A stretch of 64,000 nucleotides of DNA from Branchiostoma lanceolatum (Eukaryota > Chordata > Leptocardii > Amphioxiformes > Branchiostomatidae), in assembly GCF_035083965.1 (NCBI RefSeq), contig NC_089728.1, positions 21,346,955 through 21,410,954 on the forward strand. Direction: 5' to 3'. The notes below the pieces were generated by a model, which was not told the DNA's origin, did not search any database, and worked only from the letters and a program-made list of their open reading frames with translations. Shown in pieces: positions 23,600 to 36,367 of the stretch. Numbering within the stretch: the stretch's first letter is position 1; the number at the start of each line of letters is the position of its first letter. Position numbers and translations under genes: made by a program.

Positions 23600-24600
23600 A
23601 TTTTAACCTTTATGACTGACGTATTAAAAGTGTTTCTCGTCAATTATAAATCATACCAGTTGATCGTCTTCTCCACCCAAATAACAGAGGTTGTCCAAAG
23701 TAAGAGCTTAGCAAAGAAGGTTATGCTCACAAGTATCGTCAATTATGCAAATGAGGTCTTTATTAGCATAATTTGATTCAACGATGTTGACATTCACATA
23801 ACTTCCAAATGTCACAAGTATGAAATTGCCGTCATTAACCCGTATTTTATAATAGTTGTCTCATTAATTATGCAAATAAGGTCTTCATTTGCATATTTTC
23901 TATCTATCAACATTCCTCTCTTTCTCAGTTACAAATGTCACATATTCTAATAGTCATACCATGGATTACAGCGAGTTTTTAGAATCTCCTCATTAATTAT
24001 GCAAATTAGAATCTGATGTGCATAATTGTCATCTAATCATTCGAAGCATCACGTAAGCTATATACATACCAAAAATCTTCCCCAGTTACATGTGTCACAT
24101 GTTTGAGAGTCCTATCCTGGAATTTGGCAGATGTACAAACTTTTCTCATTAATTATGCAAATTAGATACTAATTTGCATAATAAGTATCTAATCATGTAC
24201 ATCATCACTCAAGCTATCTACTTACCAAAAATCATGACCATTCACCATGCCCTTCTTGAGTAATTCCCTTTCAAATTCTGAAGCAAAACCTGCTCCTGCA
24301 GTTCCAAATAAGCACTAACTCTCTGTCCAAAGACCTATCTTCCACTCAAAAATTAGTTCCATAGCATGTCCAGAACACGAGATATCCAAACAGGAAGTTC
24401 CGCTGCAGTACCGTGACAAGCCACTAGGGTACCCAAAATCTAATCATTTTCAGGTCTCATGAAGATCTACCCACCTACCAAATATCAAGACAATCCATCC
24501 AGGCCTTTCTTCAGTTATTCTGCTTCTTTACATACACACACACACACAAACGCTACCCTCTGCATAACCTTCTCGGCGAAGGTAATAAACAATTCCAATC
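23600..24600. repeat. Diverged AT-leader repeat copies
   Basis: Repeated 'attaattatgcaaatta' and 'tttgcata' blocks, then 'gctcctgcagttcc', 'gaagttccgctgcagtacc', and a short CACA tail near 24,535 followed by 'ttctcggcgaaggtaat'. Same layout as the repeats at 20-21 kb. Confidence 0.6.
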
Positions 24601-26250
24601 GTGGAGTATCCGCCTTGCGTATCGGCGTGGAACTGCACACTAGTCGCGATCGGCCTTATTGTTTCGTATCCTGGCATCCAAACCTATTTAGCTCCCGAGT
24701 CTCCGCAAAATTCCGGAGAGGAGTAGACTTTGATTTTAGTAAGGAAATGATAAAGATGATGGAGAATGAAGACGACCACACTGGATCGAGCTTTTATTAA
24801 CAGTGACCTTTATCCATTGTCAGCGATTCAGATTCAGTTTCATTCCTTATAACATTGCATGTGACATTTCATAGAAATCATTTACAAAGGGGCTCATGAT
24901 TGGTAAAAGTCACTATTTGAAATATTGACTATAACATTACGAATTTGAAATAACTTGCACGAACAGATTAAAAATAAGGCACCAAGTTAAGTTTCACTTT
25001 TTCACAATTTCAACAACTTGACAGTTCGAACAGTAGAGTTATGTTAGTGGCTCAATTGTCATCCGTTGAGCAGTACAGTGAAAACTTGCGGTATTAACAG
25101 TCAGTGTACATGTGGTAGAGCAGTTTTAATGATCGAGGAATAAAGGAGAGTTCATGTCTCTTGGATTTACTCCTTGTCAGTGCCCGGTAGCGGCCTTCAC
25201 GACGCAGGTTGAAGAAATTGACCTAAGGACTTCCCGGAGTATGTTGTGTAATGTTCTCAGCGTGGCAGCGTCACGTCTGCTGGACAGTGAAGGCAGGGAG
25301 TCCACAGGAATTTCGATGAGTCCCAGCAGTATATCGCAATTGGTTGATAAGATAACATGGAACAAGGACATGATAATGTCCTTGCATAAAGCTTGGCCTA
25401 CAGGAGCCTCGGTACCCACAAGTGACCTCAAGTTCGATACTTAGTCTAGAACGTTGCATTGGATGAAGTAGATAAGTCGTTTTTTCGCCATTCCAAGCGG
25501 CACATTGGCGGTGATAGGGCGGCAAGCTTGCTTATGTGCGCGGCACGTTGGCGGTAATTATTCGCAAGTTGCCGCTAACGTGCCCCAGTCTAATGAGATT
25601 TTAACGCTGTGGGATTTTACCGCTGCCGAAAGGATTACCTTCTTGGCGAAGGTAATTAACCCAGTTCTTGATGAGTTGCGGTCAGAAAGAAACTTACGGG
25701 AGCTAAGGAAGCTCGCAGCGAATCGGACAAAGTGGAAGGGACTGAAGGAAGACTGAATGCGGCTGCAGGATGTTTCAACTACTGCAGCAGCAGAAAACAG
25801 TGGACTACTACTACTTGATGAGTACTGCATGTAACGAGGGAGCTTCGGACGTAAGCCTCAAGCGTCAAACCTCTGCACGTAAAAGAACCCAACACACTTA
25901 TCGAGTGACGCTTGTCCAAAAACGCGAGCCGCGTGGAGAAGCCGCATTGCACTACCACTAGCTACTTGCAAAAGCATTATGCTTCACCTCAATTGAAGAT
26001 GACTGCTTTACCCTTTTTTACATGTAACTTTACGTGTATTAAAGGGGTGCGGAGCAAGGATACCGATATCCTTACTTTCTTTCATTTAGATAATTACATC
26101 TCATCGTGTATCGCGGGCCGGTTTCACCTTGCATGAAAGGATCAGACTCACCATGACATCCTTTCAATACCACCTCAGCCACCCCCACTGGGCTCCGATG
26201 GTATAGCCCAAATAAAAGGTTCATCGTACATTGAGTCATTGACCTATCCT
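24600..26250. other. Intergenic, no gene recognised
   Basis: Short frames occur on both strands (for example 25,154-25,444 plus), but none shows a domain, conserved motif or splice set. The segment 25,418-25,470 resembles the end of the array at 4,112-4,165, so at least part is repeat. Confidence 0.5.
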
Positions 26251-26255
26251 CCAAT

Positions 26256-26402
26256 TTAAGCAGAGGTTCGGCTGTCAGTTTTCTTTTTGACGTCTTTTAA
26301 GGTATTTTTATAGGGTTTTCTATTTTGTCAAGTTTTCTTGTTTTCTGTCAGCCAGCCAGTTTGGCAAAACAAGCAGGAGCCGAACCTCTACTTGGAGAGA
26401 AT
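26256..26402. mobile_element. Degraded relative of the 'tccaagcagagg' MITE
   Basis: Ends resemble 'aagcagaggttcggct' and 'agccgaacctctacttggag'. The centre has 'tttttgacgtctttta' and 'gggttttctattttgtca', matching the intact element at 26,687. Confidence 0.55.
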
Positions 26403-26686
26403 CGATATATCATTGACCCACATTAACCGATTATCAAACGACCGGTGACTGACCTTCAACCCTCCGACTGTGACCGACCTTTTCTCTGTTGACTTAACTC
26501 TTGCATCAGCACTTTGAAGGTACAAAGATCATAGAGCAGTGTCTACTTGAAATAAGCTAGTTTTTTTAACACTAGGGGTGAACGGAAGGTCGTCCGTTGT
26601 TAAGCTTAACAATGCGTCAGTTGATGTTGATCTAGTACGGAATTCCAGACGCTGATATGTCATCCAACCGGAGTGTAGTTCATCTA

Positions 26687-26884
26687 CTCTCCAAGCAGAG
26701 GAGGGGTTCCGGCTGGTTTTTGACGTGTTTTTATGCGTTTTTGTCGGGCTTTCTACTTTGTCATGTTTTTTTTCTCTATCGTGGGGTTTATAGAGAAAGA
26801 ACAAACATGACAAAGTAGAAAGCCCAACAAAAACGCATGCAAACACGTCAAAAAACAGCAGGAACCCCTCCTCTGCTTGGAGAG
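26687..26884. mobile_element. Intact palindromic MITE with TA duplication
   Basis: The ends 'ctctccaagcagaggagg' and 'cctcctctgcttggagag' are perfect inverted repeats flanked by TA on both sides. Almost the whole 198 bp folds back ('ttgacgtgttt', 'gtcgggctttctactttgtc' and complements) around a short loop. Related copies occur at 10,436, 26,256 and perhaps 51,775. The 2-bp TA duplication suggests Tc1/mariner-type mobilisation, but this is inferred. Confidence 0.8.
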
Positions 26885-26994
26885 TAAGTTCATCTTGATA
26901 AGCGCACCGAGAACTTAGAAAAATAATCACCCCCAACCGTAGCTGTACTCTTTTGCCGACATATTGTCCACCATTAGAATCGGCCATCATTGCA

Positions 26995-27440
26995 GTAAGG
27001 CCTAAGAAAAAAAGGGTTTCCGACCCTAGCAAAACCTGCCGACCCAAGCCTTTTTGGGGAGTCCGCCGCTGGCAAGGGACATAAAATTTTCCATCTGCCA
27101 CCTGGATTATGAAATTCAAAACCAACCTGTATTTCACACTACAGATAAGGGTTTTGAATAATTGATGTAAGAATATGTAGTGAACATTGTATTTCTTTGT
27201 TCAGTTTACCAATATACTTGTGCTTGCACAATAATGTATATCTGTACCATTACAATATGGTGTTGAAAATGTCAGACTGAGTGCCTGATGCATTTCAGTT
27301 TGACAACTTTATTTGTTGGATCACTTCGCCCGAAACCTAAAAATAAGAAACTTTAAAAAAAAAAGAGAATTCCTACCTACCGACCCTGATATCTTAGGAT
27401 CTTAGGACTGAAACCGGAAACACAACATTTCTATCGTTGA
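26995..27440. repeat. Dispersed repeat (partner at 42,555-42,845)
   Basis: The block 'cgctggcaagggacataaaa' with flanking 'ctgccgaccc' and the later 'gagaattcctacctaccgac' recurs in PEPCK intron 3. The 202-aa open frame over 26,529-27,137 (minus) crosses both this repeat and the MITE, so I do not treat it as a gene. Confidence 0.65.
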
Positions 27441-28367
27441 TATCTGGTACCTCATAGAAAACGTAACCAGCTACCACCGTTATGCTATCATTGTATACTA
27501 TTAATTTTTTTTTTCAGATCGCAGACGTGCACACTGTTGATTAGCCTCTACCAGGCTCCACAGGTCGCTGGAAAATAGTAGTAGCTGTGTTAGTAACTCT
27601 TGATACCTCTGGAAAAAAACTCGCCCGCAAATGCAGTTATCAACATTTAATATTCTAGACGTTACCATCACTTTTACTACATTAGTAGAAGGCCAAGGTC
27701 GTGGGCTACGTGCAACGTGTGGGTTATACACTAGCGTGTGACTGTCGGAAGACTGCAGTAATCCAATAGGGAACGCATAATGACTTACTTGACTTACTGA
27801 CTCAAAATAATAAAAGCGTCCTCGAAGGAATCATTCGGCTCGTCAAAATGCACCACATAATTGATGTTTCAAAAAGGTCAACGCCCTGAAGTACGCATCG
27901 TACGTGTGGAATACCTGTCTGCTCTGCGTGCTTCTGAGCGCGTACCTTCTTTAATCTAATTATGACGCATTCAGCCACCGCCCACACAACAACCAATCAG
28001 CGAGTAGCACACGTCTCACACCCCCTTTGCACCCTCTCACATAATCTTGTCATATTACTGCGCGGCCTCAAAATACAAATAATTACTAAATTTCCCACCA
28101 AAACAGCACCAATAAATCGTGAAAAAAGATTTGAAAGAAGTAATTTTATCTAATTTGTGGAGTATTCGTCGGTAAGTGAGCTTTTGAGTGACATGCGTAT
28201 TAAAAAATAGTGCGATTTTTTTCCCGCGGAGGGTTACGGTGAAGCGCCGGAGTCCGGTTTCCGATTCCTCCAGTTGGCAGCTGAACATCACAAGACCGGT
28301 TCTGTACTATTCTTGGTTCAGTTTTAAGACAACTTCAGAGGCCAGAAGACCTTAAGAACACGCCACA

Positions 28368-28396
28368 ATGTCGACCATATGTGGAATATTATTTCG
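28368..28396 (+). CDS. Candidate distal first coding exon of PEPCK (mitochondrial leader)
   Basis: The ATG sits in a good context (ccacaATG) and is followed by nine codons (MSTICGILF plus CG) up to a perfect donor, CG|GTAAGT. Phase 2 fits the PEPCK exon acceptor at 40,864/40,865. Joined, the leader continues with 16 residues encoded upstream of the standard ATG ('RCTVIIKQAHRSVHR'), giving a hydrophobic and strongly basic N-terminus with no acidic residue. That is the usual composition of a mitochondrial presequence. A CCAAT box lies upstream near 27,994. The splice of about 12.5 kb is inferred from phase and position only; the exon could belong to something else. Confidence 0.4.
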
Positions 28397-28399
28397 GTA

Positions 28400-31300
28400 A
28401 GTCATTTTGTAAATTTTGGGTTTTATTTCTGCCTTCTGTCGGTACGAAAATAGCTTCACGCTGAGAAGAACATCCGAACAAAACGTGCAGCCCGCGCAAT
28501 TTTTATTGAGTTTGCCCCCCTCCCCAGTTACTTTTTTTTACACCTTTCAGTTAATAAAGCCACGGTAAAAATCCATTTTTCAATCCTTTAATCACGAAGA
28601 AGATAAATATCGTACCGTACAGACCGTCTGGTGGGGATGAATTGATCACGAATGACGCAGAACGGTCCAAGTTTGCGACCGGTGCGCGCTGAAACATTTT
28701 CCCGGCCAGCGGAAAATTCCATGGCGCGATTTGTGTGCTGCGCGCGGCGCGTGGCTGAATCTACCCGGCTTTTATATCCAGGAATTAGGCGTGTCTTGTT
28801 TGATATCACCTCTCAAACACTCAACTACTACTTAACAAATTTGTGGTTGTCTGTGTTAATATTTCGTGGTGTTTAGAAGGTGTAAGTTGTCCATAGAACC
28901 ATATTATTAAACCATGTCCTGACAACTGCGACTACTAAAATGCCCTTGTAAAAAAAACCTGGGCATAGGTGACATTGTAGCACGACCTAAAACTTAATTA
29001 TTCAAAGAATGAAACCATTTCTCCTACATTTGGGCTTCAAAAAAAGCTTCAAAAGCGACCCGAGACTTCCTTAAAAAATATCTACAGATTACAGACCATG
29101 CTGGTGGAAGTGTGACGTATTATATTGAATATTCAAATCGCTACAAATACAATATCATGGTGATACAACAGTTGTCAAATCATTAATGGTTTTATTATGT
29201 GTTTAAGAATAACATGTTTGTGTGGTCATTTGTTTTTGCCCAAGGCAGAGAGTTTTTATAAAACATTGATTATTTGATAAAATGTCAGTCTAGCAAGAAA
29301 CCTCCGTCCTTCTGAGAATAACTTGTTTAGTTAGTTAGTTAGCTAGTAACCATCAATTGAAATGGACAGCACCACAATTTTTTTTGGGGGGGAGGGCATC
29401 TTCTTTTTAAAGTACCATCAACGGGAAACCAGGAAAATTTTGAAAAATGAAATTTTGAAAAATTTTAGAGAACAATTCGACACTTGAGACAATAGTACAG
29501 ACAATAAGGGAAAGAACTGGAATAAATATATATTCAGCCCCCTACCATGATTTTGAAATGGAACAGCCTGACTGTCCCAGGACATAGATATAATTATAAG
29601 ACACATGTAATTTTCATGTTGTCATTTCTTCGCTGCATCAGTGCATGTGGTTACCATCAAGAATTGAATTAGTGAAAGACACTGGTAGAAAAGATTAGTT
29701 TACAACCGACAGATAATTATTTCTTCCAAAACACTTGATCTTGTCAGTATTTAAGTAGTGTGACGTACCCACTTAATTTTCAAAGAAAACAGGAATTACT
29801 GTCAGATACATGTAGGGCAGAGAAAAGAAGTTGACATGTAGGTGTGAAAAACATAAGCACCCTCGCCAGGCAAGATGGGACTGGGATATCAAGTTACTAT
29901 TGTATTCGTAACTGCACCCACTGCCATAAATAGCCATACAAACAATACAATACAAAAGCATAGAAATACCACAATACATTCTACTGTATTTCATTGTCAT
30001 TCATTTTAGCAAGCATAGTGTTGCAGTTACACGTTTGGCATATGCATTTTCACCTAGCAAATTAGGAGCAATTGTTTCCATGCATATCTAAGTTTATAGT
30101 GCATATATTACTGATTCTATGCTTAACTAGCATTACTACCAAAATATCAATTCAGCTTTAGAAATGCAAAATGGTGAAATTATGTCGCATAATTTAGACC
30201 AGTTTCGTTCCAAGGTGTTTTTATGTTTATGACATTAGCAATTACCATTGCTTAAGCCTTATTATTTTATGTGAGAGCCAACATGACCTCTTGTTGGCAG
30301 TGTACATACATCTAGTTTTATGCTTTTTTTCCTATTTTGTTTCTATAACAACAGCTTTTTTGCTAATATTTACTCTGCCTAAGCACCTGAAATGCAAATT
30401 TTACCTGAGGTTGAAAAGCCGGCACAATAAAGCATGTCAATGTTTAATGTGTGCTCAAGTGGTACCACTGTGGGTGTGTCAGCTATTGACCAATCAGGTG
30501 TGCCGTCTGTAGTTGCCTGGGTTTACTTGTTACTTGTATGATGCAATCCCTTGCCATAGCTGTTTGAAGTAGGTCTTATGAAGTATACATCCTGGTATGT
30601 GTATAACAGTATATATAGACTTATAGGTGCTCGGAAAGTGTTTAACTTTGAATTTGAAGACTAGGAATTCTTAACAAAGTTCCAAGCCGAAATACTGGTA
30701 TATTACATGACGGAAATAAAAAATGTCAGTTCATGTATGGAGAAAAGAATCCTTTGCGGTTATGTGTTGGTCTTCCGAAACTGGGTCCGTTGGGGCTTAA
30801 ATTGGGAATAACATTAAAAATTCATGTTTGGTGTGACCCATATTTCAAAGAACATATTCAGGGCAATCAATTTTGAAAGTGGTGTACCATCTGTGGTTTA
30901 TGTGTAGGGGTATACCCTAGTATTAATTATAGCACAAAACCTTGTAAACGATTGAAGAAAATATTATGACATACATTTAGGTAAGAGAATTAGAAAACAT
31001 AAAATTCACATCATCATATACCTACTTTCACCATTTACGTGCCAAGATACAAATACAAGTTCAAGTTGAAGACTCTTTTTGGTCATGTGTTGTATTGAAG
31101 TTTTGGAGTTGTACCTTGCCCTGTTAGTTTTGTGTTTTTCATCACTTCCTGCCAAGTTTCTCTATGTTTGTCATCACTTGCTGCAAAGGTGGTACCGCAA
31201 ATGCTTTGGAGAGGAGGAAGATGAGAAGTAAGACTTGTTATGTTTGTTCCAGTGTGATCATGTGTCGGTAGACTAGTTTTAGCTCTAGTAGGAGACAGTC
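28400..31300. other. Intron or intergenic, no gene recognised
   Basis: AT-rich sequence with short frames only. If the distal PEPCK exon is real, this is the start of its long first intron. Confidence 0.5.
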
Positions 31301-31460
31301 CTGTGCTGTGCATGTGGTGTCCCCTGTTGTGCTGTAGTGGTGGTAACTCCGCATCTGGATCGCAGTGTCCTGGGTTCGAATCCCAGCCAGTTGCTGGTGT
31401 TCTGAACCCTGATTTCCGTACTCCTGGCAGCTCCTTGTATCTGCTTTTGAAGTAAGCTCC
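31300..31460 (+). repeat. tRNA-like SINE head
   Basis: 'gctgtagtggtggtaactcc' followed by 'gtgtcctgggttcgaatccc' gives a box-A-like and a perfect box-B (GGTTCGAATCC) pair at tRNA-like spacing. It is a SINE-type promoter, not a functional tRNA, because a full cloverleaf is not apparent. Confidence 0.5.
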
Positions 31461-31559
31461 TTATATAGCTAGTAAACATACTGCCATAAAAGATATCTGA
31501 ATGCATATGCATATGTACACAAATCCGATAGGCTATGACGGCAGTAAGTTTTCACTGTA

Positions 31560-31769
31560 CTGTAAATGCATGTTCGTGTGGTTTTTATTTTTGCGCTAAG
31601 GCAAAAATGGAGTGTTCGCGGTGGTTTTAAGTTCGCGGCAGCGCTATCGTCACATACTGCTACAGTACTGTAGTGTACAAAAATGTTTGCGGTGGCTTTA
31701 AGTTCACGGTGAAACGGTCACCGCAAAAACCGCGTACATAAAATCTCGCGAACATTTCTGCATTTACAG
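31560..31769. mobile_element. MITE with 'CTGTAAATGCA' termini
   Basis: The ends 'ctgtaaatgcatgttcg' and 'cgaacatttctgcatttacag' are inverted and flanked by TA. The interior has paired 'gcggtggttttaagttcgcg' motifs. A degraded relative lies at 50,142-50,350. Confidence 0.75.
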
Positions 31770-31775
31770 TACTAG

Positions 31776-31985
31776 AAAGCAGAGCCCATCCCTCTCCACT
31801 GCTTTTTACCTCCCCAACTGAAGTCAGGTACTCATTTTTACACCTGGGTGGAGCGAGGAAAGTCTTGTAACTGAGTGCCTTCTGCAAGGACACAATTTCT
31901 GACCCACTGCATCCTGGGATCAAACCCATGACCTCTCAATCCAGTGTCTGCTACATTTTAGCCAAACCATTAGGCTATTGACGTT
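31776..31985 (-). repeat. tRNA-derived SINE copy, minus strand
   Basis: The minus strand reads 'taatggtttggctaaaatg' (box-A region), 'gaggtcatgggtttgatccc' (box-B), then 'ttgcagaaggcactcagtt', 'caggtgtaaaaatgagtacc' and 'ggaggtaaaaagcagtgg'. The same order is found in the plus-strand copy at 41,741-42,018. Confidence 0.75.
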
Positions 31986-31989
31986 TGTA

Positions 31990-33390
31990 AGGACATGAAA
32001 ACAACCTTGAACAGCTGCATTCTCCATGAAAAAGGAACTCAAGTAACAACTCAATGTTCATCATCATCATCATCAACTCAATGTTGGATACTGTACAACA
32101 TGTGTCAACTGTCAAGTCTTGATATCTTGTCCATTAGATCAATATACTAATGGACGCTTAATGGGAAGTATCCTTCTTATCCCTCCTATATTTGTCATGA
32201 TGCCAATTTTAGTCCCCTTAGTGAACTTGATACCCCAGAAGTGTGGGTAGGTATTGGGTCACTCAGTCAGTTACCATTCCATTTGTCATTTGTGTGGCGA
32301 CAGTTTTTGAAGAATCTAAGCAGCAAGAATATATTTATCATACCTTTATGAAAAGACTTATCTTTTGAGCTTTCATAATCACATTCAGTTCTCTTCCTTC
32401 TTCCTTTTTTAAATTCTGAAACAAAAATTGTCAAATTTTAGCATTGTTGCCTTTGCAACAAGTTGAAAGCTACAAATACTTGCTGGATGAAACACTGGAA
32501 TTCTGACCCTCTATTTGCAAACATTACAGAGCTGTGGCATTAAATTATCGTGTCTCAGAATCAAAGAAGTTTTACTAGATGTGACAGTGTATACTGCCTA
32601 CGTGTCTGCTATGACCTTTGCTTATGAAGGCCACTCGCTCAGTTAATTGCCTTGAACTGGTTGTGACCAGCTCTAATAATTACAGTATTGCGTTCAGCTC
32701 TTTCTGGAGGGCATGTTCTCGTGACATTTGATGTTTTCGTAATTCAAATTAGCTTGAACTTTCGCAAGCCTCTATTACGTTGTTGTGTTTGCGTCATTGT
32801 CGGGAGTCACCTTGTCCGGATGTCATGTTGTTGTCATGTGACAATGAATGATGTTTTTTGAAGGCCACAACTATTTTGTAGTCTGTTTAACTCTGCTGTA
32901 TGGGGCTGTATTACGCTGTAATGGCTGACCGGTGTTGGGCTGCCGCTATAAGCGTGACTCAGTCTGTACTAAGTATTACTATTTTGTAAAGAACAAGATC
33001 TAAAGACAATACCTATGAATTTGTCATAAACTACAATAGGACACTTATTATAATTAAAACTTGCAGGTGTCAAACCTAGCCAAACTAGCAGTCCCGACAC
33101 AAATCTAGTGTTACGATTATTGTACATAAAAAATAATCTTGTGTTCAGAGACTTGAAACTAAGTATGTAATGGTCAATTTCAAAATATTAATTGTAGGTG
33201 CTTAACTCTAGTTTTTGTCTTTCTATGTCATCATATTCATACTGCATGGTTAGTTTTTACGGAATAACAACATCCACTGGAAAAACACAAACATGTTGTT
33301 GCACTTTACATGGGTGGACCCTTGTGTTGTTTTCGTAAATTACAGTAAATGATTGATGAATAAATAATCACAACCAGTCCCGGGGTTTGA
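31990..33390. other. No gene recognised
   Basis: AT-rich unique-looking sequence with a small (ATC)n tract near 32,060. No coding signature seen. Confidence 0.5.
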
Positions 33391-33395
33391 CCTCG

Positions 33396-33830
33396 GGACA
33401 ACTCCCCCCACAGGCCCCCAGGCTTAGCCAATGACGAAGAAGACGTCAAATGACGGAAAACAACTTGTTTTGACATCCTGTTTCGATGTTGCTGACGTAT
33501 GACAAAATTGCAGTTTTGGGCAAACATCCATGAAATATTTCAGTCATAAGGTCTCTCTGGCCTTTGGACAACGCCCCCTCCAAGCCCCCTATGCTCGACC
33601 AATCACGAAATTAGAAGTACATGTGACAGGCAACCTTTGGATCGAACTGTGAAGTGATCTAAAGTGGTTTTTGCATTCCATACTCTGGACCCATCGTAAA
33701 ATTTAATTTGATTAATCAACCAAAGCATATGATTGGATGGCATTATGAGCGTAGCTTGCAAAGAGTGTCTATCATTTGTCTGGGAGACAACTCCTTCAGC
33801 AAGCCCCTAGGTTTTAACCAATGACAGACC
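33396..33830. promoter_or_regulatory. Three diverged CCAAT modules upstream of PEPCK
   Basis: Three blocks near 33,396, 33,563 and 33,783 share the pattern GACAACKCC...(C)AAGCCCCC...CCAATSA ('gcttagccaatgacg', 'gctcgaccaatcacg', 'ttttaaccaatgaca'). The first is followed by 'agacgtcaaatgacgg', a CRE-like sequence. They resemble the tandem copies at 34,051-34,870. Confidence 0.45.
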
Positions 33831-34050
33831 AGATCTCTCTGGTTAGAAGGGAACTTGTTCATGAACATTAATAACTCGACATGTTCTAAATTATTGAAGC
33901 TTTGGCAAGTTGAGGCAATGAAAATAGGTGACAATCTTTTCTTGCAGTGTCTGCTTGAAGATTGCTAAATCATCTTAGAGTCGTACCTTGATTGATTGAT
34001 TGATTGATTGATTGGAAATTGTAATTACTATAATCTGATGTTACTTCATG

Positions 34051-34990
34051 ATTGACTGATTGGAATCAGCTGACTTCTCTGACGTCAAGACAACTCCCCT
34101 GCCAAGCCCCCAGGCTTGGCCAATCACAGAGCAGAATGTGTGATGTCATTATATGTTCCAAGGGCAGGGTGTTGATTCTACTTGGAATCATTTCTTGAGC
34201 TCATGGCAAAGAAAACTCAAAATTCCTTTGAATTGACACGAAGATTTTGTTTTCTTAAGGTGGAAATTCTGGCTAAATTTTCTTCTAGATATGAAGTAAG
34301 TAATTTGGAATATTAATCTGCATAAAATTGAGGTAACAAACATGGAACATAGGATGATCACATTAAAACTTAAAAGATTGAAGCCATTGACTGATTGGAA
34401 TCAGCTGACTTCTCTGACATCAAGACAACTCCCCTGCCAAGCCCCCAGGCTTGGCCAATCACAGAACAGAATGTGTGATGTCATTATATGTTCCAAGGGC
34501 AGGGTGTTGATTCTACTTGGAATCATTTCTTGAGCTCATGGCAAAGAAAACTCAAAATTCCTTTGAATTGACACGAAGATTTTGTTTTCTTAAGGTGGAA
34601 ATTCTGGCTAAATTTTCTTCTAGATATGAAGTCAGTAATTTGGAATATTAATCTGCATAGAATTGAGGTAACAAACATGGAACATAGGATGATCACATTA
34701 AAACTTAAAAGAGTGAAGCCATTGACTGATTGGAATCAGCTGACTTCTCTGACGTCAAGACAACTCCCCTGCCAAGCCCCCAGGCTTGGCCAATCACATA
34801 GCAGAATGCGTGATGTCATTATATGTTCCAAGGGCAGGGTGGTGCTGATTCTACTTGAGCTCTTGGCAAAGAAAACTCAAAATTCCTTTGAATCAACATA
34901 AAAAAATTTATTTTCTCTACGTAGAAATTCTGGCTAAATGTTCTTCTAGATATGAAGTCAGTAATTTGGAATATTGATATGCATAAAATT
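34051..34990. repeat. Three-copy tandem repeat (about 340 bp) carrying CRE and CCAAT boxes
   Basis: 'gactgattggaatcagctga' starts copies at 34,054, 34,389 and 34,734 (periods 335 and 345 bp). Each copy contains a CRE-like site (TGACGTCA at 34,080 and 34,750; mutated to TGACATCA in the middle copy), the palindromic 'ccaagcccccaggcttgg' and a CCAATCA box, then 'tgtgatgtcattatatg'. The copies are very similar, so the duplication is recent. The last copy decays after about 34,900. The short plus-strand frames across it mirror the repeat and are not genes. Confidence 0.85.
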
Positions 34991-34999
34991 GAAGTACCA

Positions 35000-36360
35000 A
35001 AAGATGATCACATTTAAACTTAAAGAGGATCTTGTGAAGCCATTGAACAAGTACTGAATAACTGTAACATTGTTAGAAATGGTTAGTAGTAGCCATTTTG
35101 GAATTGTGTTATTGTAACTCATTCATCATTGAAAAATCCATATTTGATTGGACATTTAGTTTTTTCCAATAGTGGATTCAGAGGACTGGTATCACTATAA
35201 ATTTAATAAAACTCAGTGTATAGTCACTGACATGATTTGTACATGGACAGAAATCTGCATAAAGAGACACGTCCGCTTGTTTTTTTGCGATGTCGGTAAT
35301 GAATGGATCAATAATGCATGGAGTTTGGGTGCACGCGTTAAGCCCAGAAAGTGATGCAATACCGGCGAAAGGAAAAATACAGGGAAAGTGTCATGTCAAT
35401 CTGAATAATTTGTTCGTGTAGGCTGATGCAACGTGGGGCAAAAAGCAATTCTAACATTCTTTGAGCTCTACTGAACTAATACTAGAAGTAGAAGATAACC
35501 AATAGTGTTCAAGGACGGTCACCGCTGCTGCCTCTCTATAACAGCTTGTTTTGTTATTCTATTCATGATTGGGTACAAATTTAGAATAGAGGAAATCTCC
35601 AGTAACACATGGTTTTATGATCAATAGCTCTGTATTCACTGTCATGCATGTATGTTGAGAATTGCCACAGAAAAGGTTTTAGAAGAATTCCATAGAATTC
35701 TAGTTTTAGACAAGGTGTATAGAAGGGTGCTAGACAAATGTAATTGTATTTTGAAATTTGATAGCAGCCTTGTTTTCATAGTAGAAATGCAGTCTGGGCT
35801 AGTCAAAGGCATTTGCAGCCTTGGTTGTTGGCTGGAGCCAGTCCGACTACGTATAGATTTTAGGTGAAAGACATTTTAAATGTTTAGCTTTATACTATTA
35901 GTAAAAAAAAATATACATTTCATTTGTGAGTGCAGGTCATGGTGAAAGGCATATATCATGGAAACTACCAAGAATGGTTCATGTTCTAAACAACTGGCAT
36001 GAATTCTAAATGTTTCCTATCCAAAATAGATAAAAAGTCATTTCCTGCAAATTCTGGGAAGGCCTGGCAAAATGCTTTCCTGCAATTCCCAGTTGTATAT
36101 AGTGTTAGTCACTGCATCACCTATTTGACTCAGCAATTTTTGTAAAAGATGTTTTCGAAAGCACTACACAAATTTCTGTACAAAGCACTGATAAGGATTT
36201 GGCCACCCAGCATAAAAGTTGCTTACTAAGTTACTTGAACTTGTGTTACCTCCAGTTAGGTAAATATCTGTGGAAAATTACAGAATATTTTATCAGAAGC
36301 ACATTGTGGAAAATTCCACCCTGTGCCGGTTTTGCCGGTTGCGGCTGCCTGTACTGGATT
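35000..36360. other. No gene recognised upstream of the proximal PEPCK promoter
   Basis: AT-rich sequence. A 71-codon plus-strand frame at 35,652-35,867 has no domain signature. Confidence 0.5.
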
Positions 36361-36367
36361 GCATCAT

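Noticed and set aside
26529..27137. 202-aa minus-strand open frame
   Set aside because: It crosses a palindromic MITE and a dispersed repeat also found at 42.6 kb. The sequence is low-complexity and has no domain.
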